NCBI GenBank assembly: GCA_963780895.1
Contig: CAWAEG010000002.1
Span: 496,001-560,000, forward strand
Origin: DASQFI01 sp963780895
Lineage (GTDB): Bacteria > Acidobacteriota > Vicinamibacteria > Vicinamibacterales > SCN-69-37
DNA length: 64,000 bases
Direction of reading: 5' to 3'
Each line of letters starts with the position of its first letter. The stretch's first letter is position 1. The position numbers and the translations under genes are program-made. Below the pieces are notes generated by a model, which was not told the DNA's origin, did not search any database, and saw nothing but the letters and a program-made list of their open reading frames with translations. This document shows, piece after piece, positions 18,657 to 26,625 of this stretch.

Positions 18657-20084
18657 TCAGGTCTTCACCGTGGCAACCAGGTCATATCCCCGCGCGCCGG
18701 TGACCTGCGCGGCGACGAGGTCTCCGGGGCTGAGCGTCGACGGGTCAACTTCGTCGAAATAAACGATCGAGTCGATGTCGGGGGCCTGGCCTTCGAGCCG
18801 TCCGGTCATCACGAGCTCGGATTCCGGAGACGGGCCATCGACCATGACACGGCAGCTTTCACCGACACGCGCCCTCTGGCGGGCCGCGACGATGCGCTTC
18901 TGAAGCTGAAGAAGCTGGTCTTTCCGTGCCTGTTTGACGGATGGCGGGACGTCGTCTTCCATCGTGTGCGCGCGCGTGCCTTCCTCGTGTGAATAGGTGA
19001 AGACGCCGACATGATCGAATTCGATTTCGCGGACGAAGGCGCAAAGCTCGGCGAAGGCCTGTTCGGTTTCACCGGGAAACCCGACGATGAAGGTCGTCCT
19101 CAGCGTGACGGCGGGAATGCGCGCGCGGATCCTGGCGAGGAGGCGGCGGTACGCATCGCCGTTTCCAGGACGGCGCATGCGACGCAAGACGTCGGCCGAC
19201 GCGTGCTGCAGCGGAAGGTCGATGTAGTTGCACACCTTCTCGCACTCGGCCATCGCGTCGAGCACGTCGTCGGTAATCGTCGTGGGATAGAGATAGAGCA
19301 GGCGGATCCATCTCAGATCCGGCACGTCGTTCAGCCGTCGAAGCAGTCTGGCGAGCCCGCCGCGCTCGCCCCGGTCAATCCCGAAAAAGGTCGTGTCCTG
19401 CGAGATGAGGAGGAGTTCGCGAACGCCTCGCGCCGCGAGCGCTCGCGCTTCTTCGACAATCGACGACTCGTCGCGGCTGCGGTACTGGCCGCGCAGGGTG
19501 GGGATGATGCAAAAGGCGCACGTGTAGTCACAACCCTCGGCGACTTTCACGTACGCGTAGTGGGCGGGAGTCGTGAGCATCCGGGGAGTCGTCGAGTCGT
19601 ACAGATACGTGGGGCCGGGGATCGCGGAGGGCGCGTTCCCAGCGTCCGGGGTTCCGGGGTATCGGGTCCCGGCGTCCGGACGTCCACCGGCGAGGGCGTT
19701 GAAGGAGCGAAACAGCGTCAGGGGCGCGGGGACCGGAGCCGTGCCGTCAATCGCTCGCGTGATGTCGGGCACTTCGCCGGTTCCCAGCACGACGTCGATT
19801 TCCGGAATCTCCGCGCGCAGTTGCTCGCGGTACCGCTCGGCCAGACAGCCGGTCACGACCAGCCTCTTGCACGATCCCGCACGCTTGCGTCCGGCCATCT
19901 CGAGAATGGCCTCGATCGACTCTTCCTTGGCCGTGTCGATGAACGCGCAGGTGTTGACGACGATCACGTCCGCCGAGGCGGCGTCCGCGGTGATCTCATG
20001 TCCGGCCTCGCGCGCGAGGCCCAGCATGACCTCGCCGTCGACGAGGTTCTTCGGGCAGCCAAGGGAAACGAAACCGAGTTTCAT
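18657..20084 (-). CDS. rimO: Ribosomal protein uS12 methylthiotransferase RimO
   Basis: RimO adds a methylthio group to the conserved aspartate of ribosomal protein S12, using two Fe-S clusters. The N-terminal domain begins MKLGFVSLGCPKNLVDGE and holds the three cluster cysteines (GCPKN, NTCAFI, TGCLAER). The radical SAM motif is CDYTCAFC, then a C-terminal TRAM domain. At 475 residues it is about 35 longer than usual. The excess is an insert between the first two domains, encoded at about 19610-19690, rich in Gly, Pro and Asp and built from GGGGTTCCGGGG-type words also found in the intergenic repeat at 35.1 kb. The frame is kept. It lies 135 bases after asnS on the same strand. Confidence 0.95.
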   Translation of the reverse strand: MKLGFVSLGCPKNLVDGEVMLGLAREAGHEITADAASADVIVVNTCAFIDTAKEESIEAILEMAGRKRAGSCKRLVVTGCLAERYREQLRAEIPEIDVVLGTGEVPDITRAIDGTAPVPAPLTLFRSFNALAGGRPDAGTRYPGTPDAGNAPSAIPGPTYLYDSTTPRMLTTPAHYAYVKVAEGCDYTCAFCIIPTLRGQYRSRDESSIVEEARALAARGVRELLLISQDTTFFGIDRGERGGLARLLRRLNDVPDLRWIRLLYLYPTTITDDVLDAMAECEKVCNYIDLPLQHASADVLRRMRRPGNGDAYRRLLARIRARIPAVTLRTTFIVGFPGETEQAFAELCAFVREIEFDHVGVFTYSHEEGTRAHTMEDDVPPSVKQARKDQLLQLQKRIVAARQRARVGESCRVMVDGPSPESELVMTGRLEGQAPDIDSIVYFDEVDPSTLSPGDLVAAQVTGARGYDLVATVKT

Positions 20085-20192
20085 AAAACGTATGCCGGGA
20101 TCATCGCGCTATCGAGCAATCTCCAATCGAGCCATGTCGATTCGCTTGTCTTTTCACATCTCAGCGGCTACCGCGACCTCGCGATGCTCTTC

Positions 20193-20219
20193 GATCGCGC
20201 GATGACCCATAGCGCGATC
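20193..20219. repeat. 8-bp inverted repeat just after the asnS stop
   Basis: GATCGCGC (20193-20200) and GCGCGATC (20212-20219) around an 11-base loop, directly next to the asnS stop. There is no T-run, so a classical terminator is not supported. The rest of the asnS-rimO gap shows nothing else. Confidence 0.5.
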
Positions 20220-21512
20220 TCACGGGTAGAGACGGTACAGCATCCTCGGGTAAGGGATCGCTTCCCTCAGGTGGTCGAGGCCGCAAATCCACGCGACCAC
20301 GCGCTCGATGCCCATGCCGAATCCTGAATGGGGTACCGTGCCGAAGCGGCGCAGGTCGAGATACCACTCGAACGCCTCGCGCGGAAGTTTGTGCTCATCG
20401 ATCCGCTTCACCAGCAGATCGTAGTCGTCGAGTCGTTGGCCGCCGCCGATGATTTCGCCGTAGCCCTCGGGCGCGAGGAAATCGACCGACAGCGAGACCT
20501 CGGGCCGATCGGGGTGCGGCTTCATATAGAACGCCTTGATGGCCGAGGGGTAGCCGGTCACCGCGACCGGGCGATCGAAGGCGTCCGAGAGCGCGGTCTC
20601 GTCGGGGCTTCCGAAGTCACCGCCCCATTCGAACGGCAGCCCTTTTTCCTTGAGCAGCTTCGCAGCCTCGTCGTACGTGATCCGCGGAAAGGGACGCTGC
20701 ACCGTTTCGAGCTTCGCCGTGTTGCGCTCGAGGGCGTTCAGCTCACGCTGGCGTTTGTCCAGCACGCGGGCGATGACCTCGACGACGAGCCCTTCGCCGA
20801 GCTCGATGATGTCGTCGAGCGAGGCGTAGGCCACCTCGGGCTCGACCATCCAGAACTCCGTCAGGTGCCGCCGAGTCTTCGACTTTTCGGCCCGGAACGT
20901 CGGCCCGAAACAGTACACGCGGCCGAGCGCCATCGCGTTGGCTTCGTTGTAGAGCTGGCCGCTCTGCGTCAGGAACGCCATGCGGTCGTCGAAGTACTGC
21001 ACGGGAAACAGCGTGGACGTGCCCTCGCACGCCGACGGCGTGAAGATGGGCGTGTCGGCCAGTACGAACCCGCGGCTGTTGAAGTAATTTCGCACCGCGT
21101 CGATCACCTCGTGGCGGATGCGCAGGATGGCCTGCTGACGGGCCGATCGGATCCACAGGTGACGCCGGTCCATCAGGTAGTCGACGCCGTGTTCCTTCGG
21201 CGTAATGGGATAGTCCTGCGCCGCGCTCACCACGTCGAGGCCGGTCGCGTCGATCTCGTAGCCGCCGGGCGCGCGCGTGTCGGTGCGCACGTTCCCGTGG
21301 ACGACGATCGCGCTCTCCTGTGACAGATGGTCCGCGCGCTGGAACGTCTCGTCGCCGACGGCCGCCTTCGACATCACGGCCTGGATGAAGCCGGATCCGT
21401 CGCGCACCTGCAAAAAGTGGATCTTGCCGCTCGAGCGGCGATTGGCCAGCCAGCCCTTGATCGAGACGGACTGGCCTTCATGTTTTGGAATGTCTTCGAT
21501 GTACACGTGCAT
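20220..21512 (-). CDS. asnS: Asparaginyl-tRNA synthetase
   Basis: A 430-residue class IIb synthetase. An N-terminal OB-fold (GQSVSIKGWLANRRSSGKIHFLQVRDGSGFIQ) binds the tRNA anticodon. The catalytic domain has motif 2 in GPTFRAEKSKTRRHLTEFWMVEPE and motif 3 in GFGMGIERVVAWI. The sequence LYNEANAMALGRVYCFGPTF separates AsnRS from AspRS. Presence of asnS means direct Asn-tRNA formation. Its ATG is immediately preceded, on its own strand, by the foot of a palindrome that leaves no room for a Shine-Dalgarno. It follows the isomerase gene, 8 bases away. Confidence 0.96.
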   Translation of the reverse strand: MHVYIEDIPKHEGQSVSIKGWLANRRSSGKIHFLQVRDGSGFIQAVMSKAAVGDETFQRADHLSQESAIVVHGNVRTDTRAPGGYEIDATGLDVVSAAQDYPITPKEHGVDYLMDRRHLWIRSARQQAILRIRHEVIDAVRNYFNSRGFVLADTPIFTPSACEGTSTLFPVQYFDDRMAFLTQSGQLYNEANAMALGRVYCFGPTFRAEKSKTRRHLTEFWMVEPEVAYASLDDIIELGEGLVVEVIARVLDKRQRELNALERNTAKLETVQRPFPRITYDEAAKLLKEKGLPFEWGGDFGSPDETALSDAFDRPVAVTGYPSAIKAFYMKPHPDRPEVSLSVDFLAPEGYGEIIGGGQRLDDYDLLVKRIDEHKLPREAFEWYLDLRRFGTVPHSGFGMGIERVVAWICGLDHLREAIPYPRMLYRLYP

Positions 21513-21559
21513 GGGGCGGATTAGTTTTCCACAAAACTGTGGAGATCCAATCCGTCCCC
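21513..21559. repeat. Palindrome overlapping the isomerase stop and abutting the asnS start
   Basis: GGGGCGGATT (21513-21522) pairs with AATCCGTCCCC (21549-21559) with one bulged base; an inner TTCCACA pairs with TGTGGAG. It contains the stop codon of the upstream isomerase and its outer end touches the asnS ATG (21512). It shares its GGGGACGG ends and the TTTTCCACA word with the rpsO-pnp repeat. Confidence 0.75.
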
Positions 21560-22390
21560 GATTATCGCCTGAAGGCGGCGGCGGGCGCCAACGGTGCGGG
21601 TCAGCACGCCGGCCGCGTCGCCGTGGTCGGCGACCTCGAAGACCAGCGGGCCCGTGTAGCCCACCTTCTGGATCGCCATCAGCGTGGTGGTCCAGTTGAT
21701 GGTGCCGGAAAAGGGCACCAGGTGGTCGTCGCTGCGGCCATTGTTGTCGTGGAGGTGGGTCGTCAGGAGGTGGCCGGCCAGCGTCTCGACGGCATCTTCG
21801 GCTCCCGTCATCATGTGGGCGTGCCCGAAGTCGAGACAGATGCCGGCGTCGCCGAGCTCGAGGTCGTCGTTCAGGAGATCGGCGAGCGCGGCGGGTGTGG
21901 ACAACTCGTTCGGAATCACCTCGAGCGCCAATGTCACGCCTGACGCGGCGGCCGCCTCCGCGATGGCCTCGAGACTCCTCTGGACGGCGCCCGGATCGTT
22001 GTCGCCGGGCGGAATCGTCTGGCCGCGTGGAAGACCGAGGTGCAGCACCGCGAAGCTGGCCCCGAGCTCACGCGCGGCGTCGAGCGCCGCCCGGGTCTCG
22101 TCAATCGCTTCCTGCCGATGGCCGGTCTGGCTCGAGGCGTTCGAAAAGGCGCGTCCCCATTGGCCGTGGCGAAAGCCGTCGCAGATCGGCGCGTGGATGC
22201 TGTGCACGGACATCCCGAGATCGCGCATCCAGGTGGCGAGCTCCGCCACCCGCGCGCGATCGCGATAGTCGACATGCGTGCGTGTCGCGAAAACCTCGAT
22301 GAGGTCGAAGCCGTGCGCCTTGAGCGTTTCGAGATGCCGCCGATCGAGCCGCTCACCGTGAAAGAGATGCGTCGAAATCCCGAACGTCAT
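21521..22390 (-). CDS. Xylose isomerase-like TIM-barrel sugar isomerase/epimerase
   Basis: A 289-residue protein of the AP-endonuclease-2/xylose isomerase-like TIM-barrel superfamily. Likely metal ligands lie in LALEVIPNE, ICLDFGHAHMM, THLHDNNGRSDDHLVPFSG and LVFEVADHG. The family includes sugar isomerases, epimerases and inosose dehydratases; the substrate cannot be named from sequence. Its ATG overlaps the amgK stop (ATGA), so it is translated with a cell-wall sugar kinase, hinting at a role in amino-sugar or sugar-phosphate metabolism (inference). Its last ~15 residues, including the stop, are encoded by a palindrome that has replaced the original end. Confidence 0.8.
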   Translation of the reverse strand: MTFGISTHLFHGERLDRRHLETLKAHGFDLIEVFATRTHVDYRDRARVAELATWMRDLGMSVHSIHAPICDGFRHGQWGRAFSNASSQTGHRQEAIDETRAALDAARELGASFAVLHLGLPRGQTIPPGDNDPGAVQRSLEAIAEAAAASGVTLALEVIPNELSTPAALADLLNDDLELGDAGICLDFGHAHMMTGAEDAVETLAGHLLTTHLHDNNGRSDDHLVPFSGTINWTTTLMAIQKVGYTGPLVFEVADHGDAAGVLTRTVGARRRLQAIIGDGLDLHSFVEN

Positions 22391-23388
22391 CGCAGCTCGT
22401 CCACGTGACGTCCCAGGATCTCGGCCAGCCGCTTGAAGCGCGGGTACTTGTGCAGCGTCTCGCGCACGTACTTCAGCGTGCGCGGAATGTACTGGATGTA
22501 GACCGGATTGCGCCGCCCAGTCGTCTGATACCCGAATGTGCCGAGCGCCTTGAGATTGCGCTGCAGCGCCATCAGATCGAACCGTCGCCGGAACGCCAGG
22601 TCTTCGGCCGACCGGCCCTGGAGCGCGAGGAAGTACGCGATCAGCTCGTCGACCGTCTGCTCGGGCAGGTCGACGTACGAATCACGCAGGAGCGACGCGA
22701 GGTCGTACGTGTCCGGACCCAGTCGCGCGTCCTGAAAATCGATGATGCACAGCCGCTCGTCCCGCAACATGAGGTTGCGGCTGTGGAAATCGCGGTGGCA
22801 GAGGACCCGCGGCTCGGCGGCCAGCTCGTCGACGAGCTCGGCCAGCTCGGCGCGCAGCGCGTCCCGCTCCCGCGCCGCGAAGACGATCCCGCGGTAGCCC
22901 TCGAGGAAATGTTTGATGAAGAAATCCATCTCCCAGGTGAGCTTCGGGACGTCGAACGCGATGCCATACGGCAGGTACTTCGGATCCGACAACTCCTGGC
23001 CGCGCCGCTGAAAGACATCCACGAACGCGACGGCCTGCCGATACAGCGCCGCGTGCCGGGCGGCTGGCGCCGAGCCGAGATGCGCCTGCAGCGTCACGTC
23101 GCCGAGATCCTCGAGCGCCAGAACGCCCAGATCCTCCGCATGGCCCAGGATTCGCGGCACCGGGACCGGCATCGCCGCAAACAACTCGGCGATGTTGACG
23201 AAGGGCAGTGAGCTGAAGTCGAAGGACGAGCCGTACGCCGCCAATACGAACGCGTCGGCGCCGCGCGGAAGAATGCGGAAGTAGCGCCGGTCGGAAGCGT
23301 CGCCTGTGAGCGGCACGACGCGCGCGTCCGCCACGTTAAGGCGATCGAGATAACCGGCGACCGGTCCGGGAATCGACAAATCAGGCAC
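22387..23388 (-). CDS. amgK: Aminoglycoside phosphotransferase-fold sugar kinase, probable AmgK
   Basis: A ~333-residue kinase of the APH fold: catalytic loop CHRDFHSRNLML, metal motif IIDFQDARLGPDTYDLASLL, and LTGDASDRRYFRIL near the start. This pattern and the neighbouring murU-like gene match AmgK, which phosphorylates the anomeric hydroxyl of MurNAc/GlcNAc in the anabolic peptidoglycan recycling route. I placed the start at GTG 23388 (VPDLSIPGPVAGYLDRL); the frame is open to 23538, but the first 50 residues would be RTRRTRRT-type sequence encoded by a palindromic repeat. It overlaps the isomerase gene by 4 bases. Substrate is inferred from context. Confidence 0.78.
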   Translation of the reverse strand: MPDLSIPGPVAGYLDRLNVADARVVPLTGDASDRRYFRILPRGADAFVLAAYGSSFDFSSLPFVNIAELFAAMPVPVPRILGHAEDLGVLALEDLGDVTLQAHLGSAPAARHAALYRQAVAFVDVFQRRGQELSDPKYLPYGIAFDVPKLTWEMDFFIKHFLEGYRGIVFAARERDALRAELAELVDELAAEPRVLCHRDFHSRNLMLRDERLCIIDFQDARLGPDTYDLASLLRDSYVDLPEQTVDELIAYFLALQGRSAEDLAFRRRFDLMALQRNLKALGTFGYQTTGRRNPVYIQYIPRTLKYVRETLHKYPRFKRLAEILGRHVDELR

Positions 23389-23430
23389 GGGAACAGTGTA
23401 CGCCGGGGACGGCGGGGTCTGAAAAGCGCG

Positions 23431-23664
23431 GGTCGGTACGACGGGAGTGAAAGGCACGGGTCGGTACGACGGTAGTGAAAGGCACGGGTCGGTACGACGG
23501 GTACGGCGGGTCCGTGGAACGTTTCTGACGCTGGCCATCTTTTTTTACTAAAAAAGAAGATGACAAGAATCAGGTTCCTCGGACCCGCCGTACCCGTCGT
23601 ACCGACATGCGCTTTCGCTCTTGTCGTACCGACCCGCGCGTTTCACCCCTGCCGTACCGACGCC
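23431..23664. repeat. Large palindromic element, copy 1 (CGGTACGACGG type)
   Basis: Three direct 28-base units beginning GGTCGGTACGACGG (23431, 23459, 23487) lead into a palindrome whose arms (about 23487-23521 and 23571-23606) pair closely, then the unit core returns in inverse orientation (GTCGTACCGAC and similar) up to 23664. The central loop has a run of T and a run of A. A second copy of the central palindrome is at 40063-40191. Confidence 0.85.
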
Positions 23665-23679
23665 GCTCTCCCGGGTGCT

Positions 23680-24606
23680 TTATGTTCGGAACGGAAAGAC
23701 CCCTATCCCGTTCCTGATTTCCGCGGCGTCTCCGGACCTGACGACGGATTCGGGCACCAGGACCGCGCCCCGCGCTTCGAACGTGGGAGGTACGACAACG
23801 TCGCCCGCGACGATGCAGTCTTCGAGGACCGCGCCGTCGCCAACCGCCGCGCCGGGCCAGACGATCGTCCGGGAAACGTGGGCCTTGGGCCATTGGGTTC
23901 TGTGCCTGTCACCGTCCACTGACAGCGCTGCCTGCAGGTAATCCCGCGAGGTGCCGACGTCCAGAAACGACGTGGTGGGACGGAACCCGCGAAGGCGTCC
24001 CGGCTGCGCCAGGAGTGGCTGATAGACGCCGGACACGGATTCGGCCGGGACGCCATCCTCGAGTCCGGCAAAGATGCTGGCGCGCGCGACCTGGACGCCG
24101 ATGAAGTGCCAACTGGCGCGAGCGCGTCCCTTCGGCACCCATCCGGTGACGCGGTCCTGCTCGTCCAGGACGATGCCGTTGTAGTGATCGGGCGCCGGAT
24201 TTGGCACGAGCGCGAGCGTGACGTCAGCGTTCGTCTCGTGATGCGCCGCCAGCATCGACCTGAGCGGGAAGTCGCAGAGCGTGTCGCCGTTGATGATGAA
24301 GAAGGTATCGGCGTCGAGCAGCGGCAAAGCCCGCCGCGGCCCGCCCGCCGAGCCCAGCACCGGCTGCTCCCAGGAGTACCGCATTCGGAGTCCCAGATGC
24401 GCGCCGTCGCCGACCGTCCGCGTGATGGTGTGGGGCAGATGGTGAAGATTGAGGACGACATCGCGAATCCCCTCCCGACGGAGCCAGTCGAGCACGCGCT
24501 CGACGAGCGTGGCGCCGCCGAGGGGCACGGCGGCCTTGGCGACGAGGCGGGTGAGGGGATCAAGCCGGGTCCCGAGACCGGCTGTGAGTACGAGCGCGGG
24601 CAGCAC
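23680..24606 (-). CDS. murU: Sugar-1-phosphate nucleotidyltransferase, probable MurU
   Basis: A 308-residue nucleotidyltransferase: LVLTAGLGTRLDPLTRLVAKAAVPLGG is the nucleotide-binding signature, FIINGDTLCDFP the metal-binding site and FLDVGTSRDYLQA the sugar-binding loop. A left-handed beta-helix-like tail (VSRTIVWPGAAVGDGAVLEDCIV) follows. With the kinase gene next door it fits MurU, which turns MurNAc-1-phosphate into UDP-MurNAc; a glucose- or mannose-1-phosphate enzyme is the alternative. The start is GTG 24606, only 7 bases after a TACAAT box, so the mRNA may be leaderless. The gap to amgK holds the palindromic element. Confidence 0.78.
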   Translation of the reverse strand: MLPALVLTAGLGTRLDPLTRLVAKAAVPLGGATLVERVLDWLRREGIRDVVLNLHHLPHTITRTVGDGAHLGLRMRYSWEQPVLGSAGGPRRALPLLDADTFFIINGDTLCDFPLRSMLAAHHETNADVTLALVPNPAPDHYNGIVLDEQDRVTGWVPKGRARASWHFIGVQVARASIFAGLEDGVPAESVSGVYQPLLAQPGRLRGFRPTTSFLDVGTSRDYLQAALSVDGDRHRTQWPKAHVSRTIVWPGAAVGDGAVLEDCIVAGDVVVPPTFEARGAVLVPESVVRSGDAAEIRNGIGVFPFRT

Positions 24607-24613
24607 GGCGCGG

Positions 24614-24619
24614 ATTGTA
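24614..24619 (-). promoter_or_regulatory. Candidate -10 box for a leaderless murU mRNA
   Basis: TACAAT on the minus strand ends 7 bases before the murU GTG. No Shine-Dalgarno or convincing -35 is visible. The rest of the 278-base gap to htrA holds only the htrA terminator. Confidence 0.35.
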
Positions 24620-24806
24620 GAGCAGTGGCGTTTTCCAGATCGGCGTCGCGTGTTCTGGCGCCCTCCCGCTCGAGCCGTTCTCACTTCCTCGCAGAGCAAA
24701 ACCGGCAAGGATCGCCAGACATGCGGCCGAATTCCGGCAACCAGCTCGCTCCAGGAAAGTGAGACCGGCTCTCGCCGCAAGCGCAAGGGAGGGTGATTGG
24801 CAGGGT

Positions 24807-24838
24807 GAAAAAAGGGCCGGGACCCGAAGGTCCCGGCC
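24807..24838 (-). terminator. Strong intrinsic terminator of htrA
   Basis: On the minus strand a perfect 10-bp stem GGCCGGGACC/GGTCCCGGCC closed by a TTCG tetraloop is followed by CTTTTTT. It lies 47 bases after the htrA stop and separates htrA from murU. Confidence 0.93.
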
Positions 24839-24884
24839 AGGTGAATCTGGCCGGCGGCTTGTCCGGCGCAGGGCTGTTACGCCG

Positions 24885-26417
24885 CTACCGTTTGCGCACG
24901 AGCGCGAGCGTCTCGCGCCCGCCGCGCCACACGACGAGCCGCGCCGTGCCACCCGTCTGAATTTTGGCAAGCGCGGAGGTCACGTCGGAGACGCTCTTCA
25001 CGTCGTTGCCCTGCACGGTGAGGATGACGTCGCCCTGCTGCAGGCCAGCCAGCGCGGCCGGGCCGGTCCGATCGACCGACGACACGACGGCGCCGGCGCG
25101 CCCAGTCGGAAGCTGCAGCTCGCGCGCGGCCGTCGCGGTGATCGGGTCGAGACTCATGCCAAAGCCCGTATCGACGCTCTCGGCCGGCTCGCGCGTCCGG
25201 CGGACCGACTGGCCGCCGCCCTGCTCCTGCTCGAGATTCAGCTCTTCGACCTTCACGTTCAGCGTCATGACCTTCTTGTCGCGGACGATTTTCATCGGCA
25301 CGGTCGTCCCGGGCGGTGTGCGCGTGACGAGCGAGACCACCTCGTTATTGTTCAGGACGGGTTTTCCGTTGAACTCGATGATGACGTCGTCGACCTTGAG
25401 GCCCGCCGCCCGCGCCGGTCCGTCTTCGTCGACGGACGACACGACCGCACCGCCCTTGGTCGGCAGCCCATAGTTGTCGATCAGGTCCTTGGTCCAGTTG
25501 GTGCCCTGGACGAGGATGCCGATTCGGCCGCGGACGACTTTGCCGGTCCGCAGCTGCGGCAGGAGATCGCGCACTTTGTTGATCGGGACCGCGAAGCCGA
25601 CCCCGAGGAAGCTCCCGCTCTGATCGCTGTAAATCGCCGAGTTGATGCCCACCACCTCACCGCGGACGTTGAGCAGCGGACCACCCGAGTTGCCGCGATT
25701 GATCGCCGCGTCGGTCTGGATCATCTCTTCGACGCGCGTGCCGCCGGCGACCGATCGCGACGCGACCTGCTGCCGGCCCATCGCGCTCACGACGCCGACG
25801 GTCACCGTGTTCTCGAGCGAGAAGGGATTGCCGATGGCCATGACCCAGTCGCCTGACGCAATCTGAGCCGAGTCGCCGAACTTGACCTCGGTCAAGGGCG
25901 TGCTGGGGAGTTCTGTCAGCTGGATCAGCGCGATGTCGGTGAGCTCGTCGCGACCGATGAGCTTCGCCTGAAGCAGGTCCTCACCGTCGCGCATGTTCGA
26001 AAGCTGCACCTCGATCTTGGTGGCGTCCTCGACCACGTGGTTGTTGGTGAGGATGTAGCCGGCCTTGTCGATGATGAAGCCGCTGCCTGCGCCTTGTACT
26101 TCCTCTTCCTGCGGCGGCCCGCCCCGACGCTGGCCGCGCGGAACCTCGAACGGGAAGATGTCGGCGAAGCCGCGCATCTGCCGGGTGCTCGTCGTCGTAA
26201 TGCTGACGACTGCCGGACCGGCCTGCTGGGCGATCGTGCGGAACGTGCTGGCGTCGAGCGGACCCGTCAGCGGGGCGCTGTTGGTCGCCGGGACGCTGAC
26301 GGTTGTCGCCAACGAGTGCGGGACCAGGTCCAGCCGTGAAGCGATGACCATGCCGACGGCGAGGGATAGAACCGCGATCAGGAAACCATAGAAGAAACTG
26401 GATTTGCGAATCGACAT
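24885..26417 (-). CDS. htrA: Do/DegP-type periplasmic serine protease HtrA
   Basis: A 510-residue protein anchored by an N-terminal membrane helix (residues ~8-28). The trypsin-like domain has His127 (TNNHVVED), Asp161 (DELTDIALIQL) and Ser244 (RGNSGGPLLN). Two PDZ domains follow, at about 285-370 and 405-500. HtrA proteins act in the periplasm as quality-control protease and chaperone. GGAG precedes the ATG at a usable distance. A strong terminator follows the gene, so it is probably transcribed alone. Confidence 0.95.
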   Translation of the reverse strand: MSIRKSSFFYGFLIAVLSLAVGMVIASRLDLVPHSLATTVSVPATNSAPLTGPLDASTFRTIAQQAGPAVVSITTTSTRQMRGFADIFPFEVPRGQRRGGPPQEEEVQGAGSGFIIDKAGYILTNNHVVEDATKIEVQLSNMRDGEDLLQAKLIGRDELTDIALIQLTELPSTPLTEVKFGDSAQIASGDWVMAIGNPFSLENTVTVGVVSAMGRQQVASRSVAGGTRVEEMIQTDAAINRGNSGGPLLNVRGEVVGINSAIYSDQSGSFLGVGFAVPINKVRDLLPQLRTGKVVRGRIGILVQGTNWTKDLIDNYGLPTKGGAVVSSVDEDGPARAAGLKVDDVIIEFNGKPVLNNNEVVSLVTRTPPGTTVPMKIVRDKKVMTLNVKVEELNLEQEQGGGQSVRRTREPAESVDTGFGMSLDPITATAARELQLPTGRAGAVVSSVDRTGPAALAGLQQGDVILTVQGNDVKSVSDVTSALAKIQTGGTARLVVWRGGRETLALVRKR

Positions 26418-26523
26418 AATGAACTCCGCCTTGCGCTCCTTTGACTCAATATCTGCGACTTGATAACTCGTAGCGGCCGGCCTCCGACTTCGCCAAGGCT
26501 ACGTCGGCCAGGTGAGCCTGACA

Positions 26524-26545
26524 AGGGCGGGCTGAAGCCCGCCCT
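26524..26545. repeat. REP-like hairpin upstream of htrA
   Basis: AGGGCGGGC (26524-26532), TGAA, GCCCGCCCT (26537-26545): a perfect 9-bp stem with a 4-base loop, in the gap between the M24 and htrA genes (26418-26625). GGGCGGGCTGAAGCCCGCCC hairpins are common intergenic repeats in several phyla. I see no clear promoter in the remainder. Confidence 0.7.
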
Positions 26546-26625
26546 ACTGACAGACGTCGGAGCCGGGTTTAGGCGGCCCCGTCCCAATCTCTACCTGTAA
26601 GACGATCACTGGCCGGGGATCAGTT

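Noticed and set aside
23431..23515. CRISPR array (three 28-base units)
   Set aside because: Units are directly adjacent without unique spacers and belong to a symmetric palindrome.
22387..23538. Arginine-rich 50-residue N-terminal extension of AmgK
   Set aside because: It is encoded by the palindromic element, has no family counterpart, and a GTG start at 23388 gives the normal protein.
24607..24800. Gene in the murU-htrA gap
   Set aside because: Frames there are extensions of murU or antisense, without a ribosome binding site or family resemblance.
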